A stretch of 64,000 nt of DNA from SZUA-448 sp045627185 (GTDB lineage: Bacteria > Bacillota > Clostridia > Lachnospirales > Lachnospiraceae): NCBI GenBank assembly GCA_045627185.1, contig JAZQNE010000066.1, forward strand, positions 1 to 64,000, read 5' to 3'. The translations under genes were made by a program, and so were the position numbers. A model generated the notes under the pieces. The model worked only from the letters and a program-made list of their open reading frames with translations. It searched no databases and was not told the origin of the DNA. How positions within the stretch are numbered: position 1 is the first letter of the stretch; each line of letters starts with the position of its first letter. Positions 59,693 to 64,000 of this stretch are shown piece by piece.

Positions 59693-60991
59693 TTATGCTG
59701 AGCGAAGTTTGAACTTCTTAACAGCTTTTTCATTTGTTGAATCTGTTTTCATCATAACAGCTCCAAGATCTTTCATCTTCTGCTCGAAGTCTTCATAACC
59801 TCTTTCGATGTACTCAATCTGCTCAACTGTTGTGAAACCTTCTGCCGCAAGACCTGCAATTACAAGTGCTGCACCTGCTCTGAGGTCCGGTGCGACTACT
59901 GATGCGCCTGTAAGCTCTGAAACGCCGTCAATAATAGCTGAATTGCTTTCAACCTTAATTGTAGCACCCATCTTTGTAAGTTCGTCTACGTACTTGAAAC
60001 GGCTCTCAAAAACGCTTTCTGTTACAATACTTGTTCCGCTGCATGTGGAAAGAAGTGTTGTAATCTGAGGCTGCATATCTGTAGGGAATCCGGGATAAGG
60101 GAATGTTTTTACATTTGCATGTGTAAGTTCCTTACCTGCACGAACACGGATTGCTTCATCAAATTCCTCAACTTCTGCACCAATTTCCTCAAGCTTTGCG
60201 GAAATAACCTCAAGATGCTTGGGAATAACATTCTTAATAAGAACATCACCATGAGTAATGGCAGCTGCCATCATAAATGTTCCGGCTTCAATCTGGTCAG
60301 GGATGATGGAATATGTTGTACCGTGAAGAGCCTGAACGCCCTTGATACGGATAACGTCTGTTCCTGCGCCCTTGATGTTTGCACCCATACTGTTCAGGAA
60401 GTTGGCAACATCTACAACATGAGGCTCCTTTGCAGGATTCTCAATGATTGTCTGCCCCTCAGCAAGAGAAGCGGCAAGCATAATGTTGATAGTTGCACCA
60501 ACACTGCTTACATCAAGATAGATGTGATTTCCCGAAAGCTTTTCCGCATCTGCACAAACAAGACCATGCTTAATCTCAACTGTTGCGCCAAGAAGTTCAA
60601 AGCCCTTAATATGCTGGTCAATCGGACGGCTTCCGATATTGCATCCGCCGGGAAGTGAAACTTCTGCATGACGGTATTTTCCGAGCAATGCTCCAATAAG
60701 ATAATATGAGCCGCGAATCTTACGGATTGCATCTGAATCTGCATGGAAAGAATTAATCTTTGTTCCGTTAATTTTAACGGAATGACGGTCAGGACGGTTT
60801 ACCTTTACGCCAAGCTCCATAAGTGCATCCAGAAGCACATTGATATCACGAACATCCGGTATATTTTCAATTGTAACAGCTTCATCAGCCATAATAGCTG
60901 CAGCAATTATTCCAAGTGCAGCGTTCTTAGCTCCCCCAATAAGCACCTCTCCGGTAAGAGGTGTTCCACCCTTAATGACATACTGATCCAT
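59693..60991 (-). CDS. murA: UDP-N-acetylglucosamine 1-carboxyvinyltransferase
   Basis: 432 residues. GGAKNAAL with K22-N23, the catalytic Cys117 in LPGGCNIGSRP, and the two-domain inside-out alpha/beta repeats ending DLRAGAALVIAGLAAEG. It transfers the enolpyruvyl group of PEP to UDP-GlcNAc, the first committed step of peptidoglycan synthesis, and is the fosfomycin target; the Cys means fosfomycin sensitivity at this enzyme. It is a single-gene unit with a good promoter and terminator. Many Firmicutes have two copies, murA and murZ; which this is cannot be told. Confidence 0.96.
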   Translation of the reverse strand: MDQYVIKGGTPLTGEVLIGGAKNAALGIIAAAIMADEAVTIENIPDVRDINVLLDALMELGVKVNRPDRHSVKINGTKINSFHADSDAIRKIRGSYYLIGALLGKYRHAEVSLPGGCNIGSRPIDQHIKGFELLGATVEIKHGLVCADAEKLSGNHIYLDVSSVGATINIMLAASLAEGQTIIENPAKEPHVVDVANFLNSMGANIKGAGTDVIRIKGVQALHGTTYSIIPDQIEAGTFMMAAAITHGDVLIKNVIPKHLEVISAKLEEIGAEVEEFDEAIRVRAGKELTHANVKTFPYPGFPTDMQPQITTLLSTCSGTSIVTESVFESRFKYVDELTKMGATIKVESNSAIIDGVSELTGASVVAPDLRAGAALVIAGLAAEGFTTVEQIEYIERGYEDFEQKMKDLGAVMMKTDSTNEKAVKKFKLRSA

Positions 60992-61077
60992 ATCTTTTTT
61001 CTCCGATCAGTCGGACGGTCCTTTCATCATAAGTTGCGGATTAAAAATGCATATAAGGGCACTTTTAATCACCCCAT

Positions 61078-61106
61078 ATTATAACAATCTTTTACACTTT
61101 TGTAAA
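61078..61106 (-). promoter_or_regulatory. Promoter of murA
   Basis: Minus strand -35 TTTACA (61101-61106), 17-bp spacer, -10 TATAAT (61078-61083). The leader contains an 8-bp inverted repeat (GATTAAAA / TTTTTAATC) of unknown role. Confidence 0.75.
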
Positions 61107-61196
61107 CCCCGAAAAAACAGTCAGAATATATTGCTTAATATCGCGAACTGTCAAACGGAGTCTATCTTTTTTTTAAGTATTATGATATAATAAAAT

Positions 61197-61219
61197 GAGT
61201 GGTAAAAAATTTACCACTC
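61197..61219 (+). promoter_or_regulatory. Perfect palindrome at the transcript start of the Ig-like gene
   Basis: 10-bp arms 61197-61206 and 61210-61219 (GAGTGGTAAA / TTTACCACTC) with an AAA spacer. A -10 TATAAT (61186-61191) puts the start at about 61198, so the RNA would begin with this hairpin; alternatively it is an operator. Confidence 0.55.
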
Positions 61220-61243
61220 ACTGAAATTAACGGAGGACATAAG

Positions 61244-61588
61244 ATGCCAAACAATTACATCGAAATCTTATCTGTTTCTGAAGGATCCGAGCAAAAAGTA
61301 AAGCAGGATCTCAAGTTCAAGACGGGCAAATTTGTTTGGCGTGTTAAGTTTACTGCCCCGCTCAATCCGTCAACGGTTAACAGCAACAACCTCTATGTTA
61401 CGGACTCAAAGGGCAATCTTCTGAATGCGATCATCCGTTATGATGCTGAAAAAAACTATATTGAAATAGAACCGGCCGCTCCGTATGCCTCAATGGAGAC
61501 CTACACGCTGAATGTTACAAGACGTGTAGAATCTCAGGGAGGTCAGAAGCTGAAGGATGATGTCCAGGTCCGTTTCAACATGGTTTAA
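61244..61588 (+). CDS. Small Ig-like (Big_5) domain protein
   Basis: 114 residues from the ATG at 61244 (GGAGG upstream). One beta-sandwich with the Big_5 pattern VRFTAPLNPSTVNSNNLYVTD ('F..P.d..tv....v.v.d', shown here FTAPLNPSTV), then IEIEPAAPYASMETYTLNVT and DDVQVRF. No signal peptide is visible, so either it is cytosolic or exported by another route, unusual for an Ig-like fold. Its stop codon overlaps the end of the convergent TPR/AAA+ gene by four bases. Confidence 0.8.
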   Translation: MPNNYIEILSVSEGSEQKVKQDLKFKTGKFVWRVKFTAPLNPSTVNSNNLYVTDSKGNLLNAIIRYDAEKNYIEIEPAAPYASMETYTLNVTRRVESQGGQKLKDDVQVRFNMV

Positions 61589-63555
61589 TCGTTAAAATCC
61601 TCAGCTCGGATTGTCATAATATCAACATTTTCAAAACTACCGTCAAGGGCGATTTCAGCAATCACCTTGGCGTTTCTTTTTTCTGCGGATGCGATTGCCT
61701 GTTTTGCAATTTCGACCGCATCCTTAATAATATCCTCACTGCCGCTGTCTACAAGCCTTGCGAGCTTTTTATCTATAATCTCATCTGCTGCGGGTTCAAG
61801 GTCATATTCCTTCTCAAAAAGATATTCGAACACAAACCCCTTCAGGTCTGCTGCCTTGTACTCGGAAGGCAGGTGGATTCTGTTATTAAATACGCTGTTG
61901 AGTTCAGGATTGTCCCTCAGGAGTGTGTTGATATTCTTTCTTTCGTCCTCAAGAATAATTGAGGTACGGCCGGCATATGCAGCTGAAATGGCAAGAAGAT
62001 TTTCGATTGTATCCTTTGTCAGTTGTCCTGCTTTTTCAATGATGATTGCGCAGTCTGCCAGGTTTTCGCGCTGTTTGACAAAATCAATCCGGTTCATTTT
62101 ATCGGCACCGACAAGAAGGGCCTTTGATGACTTGATAACTCCGAAGCGGTTCATTGTTTTCGCCATCTTTTTGGCAAGTGTTGTTTTGCCTGTTCTCGGA
62201 CCGCCTGTGATAATGATGTTGTCTCCCCTCTTAAGCGGATCAAAAATCATATCAAGGCTTCTGATAAGCTGCTTTCTGACAAGCTCCATGCGTGCATAAT
62301 TTCCGAAGAAATCTTCCAGAACGGCAGAACCGTTTGCAAGCTGCTTTCCAAGCTGTCCACCAATTTTGGGGACATCCTTGTATTCAGGACGCAGTTTAAT
62401 GTAAGGCGAACTGTTCTTTGCCAGATAATCCGACATATACTGAACAGCCTCTATTTCATAATCTGCCTTGTCAATATCATTTTCCGTATTGTTCTGTGCG
62501 GATACGGTTGCAAAAACACTTGAAACTTCAGGCTCCTCCGTTATTTCCGGTTCGGGACTGCTTTCGGTTTCCTCTTCGGTATATTCATCTTCGGCATATT
62601 CTTCTTCAGAATATTCCTCCTCAGAATAATCCGCTTCAGCATATTCCTCTTCTTCAGGTTCTGCGCCGGGAACGGCAAGAATTTCTGCTTCTGAAATGCT
62701 TTCCGTTTTTTCGGGAGAAACGGTGTTTTCCTGCTCGGGATAATATTCTACTGCATCGGGAGCATCAGTAAATTCATCAGATGTTTCCTCTTCAAAAGAA
62801 GGAATTGTTTCTTCTTCCGAAATTAGTTCTTCATTAATATCAACTTCATAATCGGGTTCCGCAGGCTGCTTTATTTCTTCATAAACCACTGCAGTCTGTT
62901 TGGGCTCTTCGTAACGTACTTCGGGCTGTTTGGGCTCTTCATAATGCAGAGTCCCGCTGCTTTCGGAAGCATCGGTAACATTAATCTGACCAAGAAGATG
63001 GGCTTTAAGCGTTTTTGCCCAGTCAACATATTCGCCCTCACCAAACCAGAGAATCAGACGGTCACATTCTTCAAGGCAGCGCTCATCGTTACCGTCCTTG
63101 TGATAAAGCTTGCAAAGCTCAGCGCCCCAGCGCTCATTGTAATCTTCATTCTTCCACTTCTCAAGAGTGGCGATTTTCTGCTTAATCGGAGCCTTTTCAA
63201 GCTTTTCGATACGGTACTCGTAAATCAGACGGACGGGATCCTTCGGCGCAATCTTTTCATATTCCTCAAGAAGTTTGCGGGCCTGTTCGGCATCCTTAAG
63301 TTTGATGTTTAAGTAGACAAGCTCCCCAAGAGCATGCCTTGAATTATTTTTCTTATAAAGTTTTTCATAAGCTGCCCTGGCTTTTTCATAATCGCCCATC
63401 TGCGAATAGACGTCGGCTATCATGGAGAAATCGGTAATGTGGGCAACATGCTTCAGTTCCACATCCTTTGCAATCTCATAAGCTTTTTCGTAATCGTCTT
63501 TACTCCGCAGTTCCTTAATCTTTGCCAAAGCAACGATTGTACGGTAATTCTCCAT
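61585..63555 (-). CDS. TPR-acidic-repeat-AAA+ ATPase fusion
   Basis: 656 residues from the ATG at 63555 (GGGGGA upstream). N-terminal helical TPR-like repeats (about 1-190, YEKAYEIAKD, YEKARAAYEKLY, AEQARKLLEEYEKI), a Glu/Pro-rich disordered stretch (about 190-350) with EEY repeats such as YSEEEYSEEEYAEDEY, and an AAA+-like domain (about 380-640) with Walker A GGPRTGKTT near 450 and Walker B-like CAIIIEKAG; Glu replaces Asp in the usual hhhDE. This resembles CbxX/CfqX-type ATPases. Cytosolic, no signal. It could be a signalling or assembly ATPase; partners unknown. Confidence 0.82.
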   Translation of the reverse strand: MENYRTIVALAKIKELRSKDDYEKAYEIAKDVELKHVAHITDFSMIADVYSQMGDYEKARAAYEKLYKKNNSRHALGELVYLNIKLKDAEQARKLLEEYEKIAPKDPVRLIYEYRIEKLEKAPIKQKIATLEKWKNEDYNERWGAELCKLYHKDGNDERCLEECDRLILWFGEGEYVDWAKTLKAHLLGQINVTDASESSGTLHYEEPKQPEVRYEEPKQTAVVYEEIKQPAEPDYEVDINEELISEEETIPSFEEETSDEFTDAPDAVEYYPEQENTVSPEKTESISEAEILAVPGAEPEEEEYAEADYSEEEYSEEEYAEDEYTEEETESSPEPEITEEPEVSSVFATVSAQNNTENDIDKADYEIEAVQYMSDYLAKNSSPYIKLRPEYKDVPKIGGQLGKQLANGSAVLEDFFGNYARMELVRKQLIRSLDMIFDPLKRGDNIIITGGPRTGKTTLAKKMAKTMNRFGVIKSSKALLVGADKMNRIDFVKQRENLADCAIIIEKAGQLTKDTIENLLAISAAYAGRTSIILEDERKNINTLLRDNPELNSVFNNRIHLPSEYKAADLKGFVFEYLFEKEYDLEPAADEIIDKKLARLVDSGSEDIIKDAVEIAKQAIASAEKRNAKVIAEIALDGSFENVDIMTIRAEDFND

Positions 63556-63582
63556 TTTAATCCCCCAAATTACGCACAAGTT

Positions 63583-63663
63583 TTTATAATTCTCTGTACT
63601 GCCTAAACGTTAATAATGCTTTGTAGTACCTAAGTGTTTATAATTCCTTGTAGTACTTAAGTG
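63583..63663. repeat. Three 27-bp tandem repeats across the end of the last gene
   Basis: Units 63583-63609, 63610-63636 and 63637-63663 run without gaps; units 2 and 3 agree at 23 of 27 positions, units 1 and 3 at 20. Unit 3 contains the last codons and stop of the gene at 63638-64000 (LKYYKEL then stop); the others are decayed copies downstream of the stop. Confidence 0.85.
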
Positions 63664-64000
63664 TTTCTTCCATTTCCTCAGAAATCACCACGCCGGTGTT
63701 TGTCAGATTTCTGTAGTGATTCTCAAGATCGTAAATCTTTTTCTTAAGGTTTCGCTCGAACCTTGCCGATGCATCATCGAATACAGGCTGTCCCGCAAGA
63801 TTGCCTCTGATAACCGTTGAGAACGGGCAATAAGTAGCAATAATTTCACGGGCAACCTTGTTCAGACGTACTGCTCCCGAAGACTCAAACTTGATCCAGT
63901 TTTCATAATCAAGAACAAATACTTCTCGCGTGTTGTTACGTGCCTTGGCAAGCTGTGCCTTGACTTTTTCCTTACGTTCCTCTGACAGATCCTTGTTTTT
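63638..64000 (-). CDS. C-terminal end of an unidentified protein (5' partial)
   Basis: The frame is open at 64000 and ends in TAA at 63638-63640, giving 120 residues. The visible part is charged and helical: KNKDLSEERKEKVKAQLAKA, then VLDYENWIKFESSGAVRLNK and RNLKKKIYDLENHYRNLTNT, without membrane spans or a motif I know. It is just upstream of the TPR/AAA+ gene on the same strand (83 bp), so the two may form an operon. The downstream repeats copy its last codons. Confidence 0.7.
   Translation of the reverse strand, partial: KNKDLSEERKEKVKAQLAKARNNTREVFVLDYENWIKFESSGAVRLNKVAREIIATYCPFSTVIRGNLAGQPVFDDASARFERNLKKKIYDLENHYRNLTNTGVVISEEMEETLKYYKEL

Overview
The window reads as chromosomal DNA of a motile, polysaccharide-degrading Firmicute, most like a Lachnospiraceae-type gut or rumen clostridium. 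Reasons: strong Gram-positive ribosome binding sites, TTGACA/TATAAT promoters, flagellin with its chaperone FliS, lipoproteins with clean lipoboxes, surface proteins with Pro/Thr-rich stalks, ATP-type PEP carboxykinase, HD-GYP and FIST signalling proteins, and plant cell-wall enzymes (pectate lyase PL1, GH43 arabinanase, GH26 mannanase). The genus is inference. No rRNA, tRNA, CRISPR array, phage or transposase gene was seen.

Layout. 1-5.5 kb: the end of a stalked surface protein, then a convergent late-flagellar cluster (DUF6240-type protein with a FliK-like C-terminus, flagellin, FliS) behind a candidate sigma-D promoter. 5.5-17 kb, minus strand: intracellular GH26 enzyme, MgtC-like membrane protein, acyl-CoA synthetase, and two lipoproteins, one of about 2200 residues with two von Willebrand A domains. 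17-24.4 kb: a cre/LacI-type operator at the promoter of an anchored pectate lyase, which overlaps a 2-hydroxyacid dehydrogenase gene; glycerate 2-kinase follows, with a two-gene secreted/anchored operon between them on the other strand. 24.5-31 kb: BlaI-type repressor, membrane alpha/beta hydrolase, GPH sugar transporter overlapping a phosphodiester glycosidase, and PEP carboxykinase.

31-38.4 kb: a FIST-sensor hybrid histidine kinase with a stand-alone receiver, a BlaR1-type M56 peptidase with an anchored partner, a small candidate transcript with coupled mini-ORFs, and LOR/YxjI and DUF6171 genes. 38.4-44 kb: GH43 lipoprotein with a membrane partner, metK, and a chemoreceptor. 44-48 kb: membrane protein coupled to an MBL-fold hydrolase, then an unclassified structured leader RNA ahead of a TM1266-type regulator and an NMT1-like binding lipoprotein. 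48-54 kb: an ArlRS/OmpR-type two-component operon led by a DUF4342 protein with a candidate response-regulator box, then copZ-copA. 54-64 kb: HD-GYP protein, a GLUG-repeat surface protein next to a PrsW-like protease, murA, a small Ig-like protein, a TPR/AAA+ protein, and the end of an unidentified gene whose 3' end is triplicated as a 27-bp tandem repeat.

How it fits together (inference): external enzymes open pectin, arabinan and mannan; motility and chemotaxis bring the cell to the polymer; dehydrogenase, glycerate kinase and PEP carboxykinase feed products into lower glycolysis; several envelope-sensing modules (BlaI/M56, histidine kinases, PrsW) watch the surface. No single known mobile or defence system is present. 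The least explained items are the RNA leader at 46.0-46.2 kb, the mini-ORF transcript at 37.2-37.4 kb, the giant vWA lipoprotein and the transporter/phosphodiester glycosidase pair.
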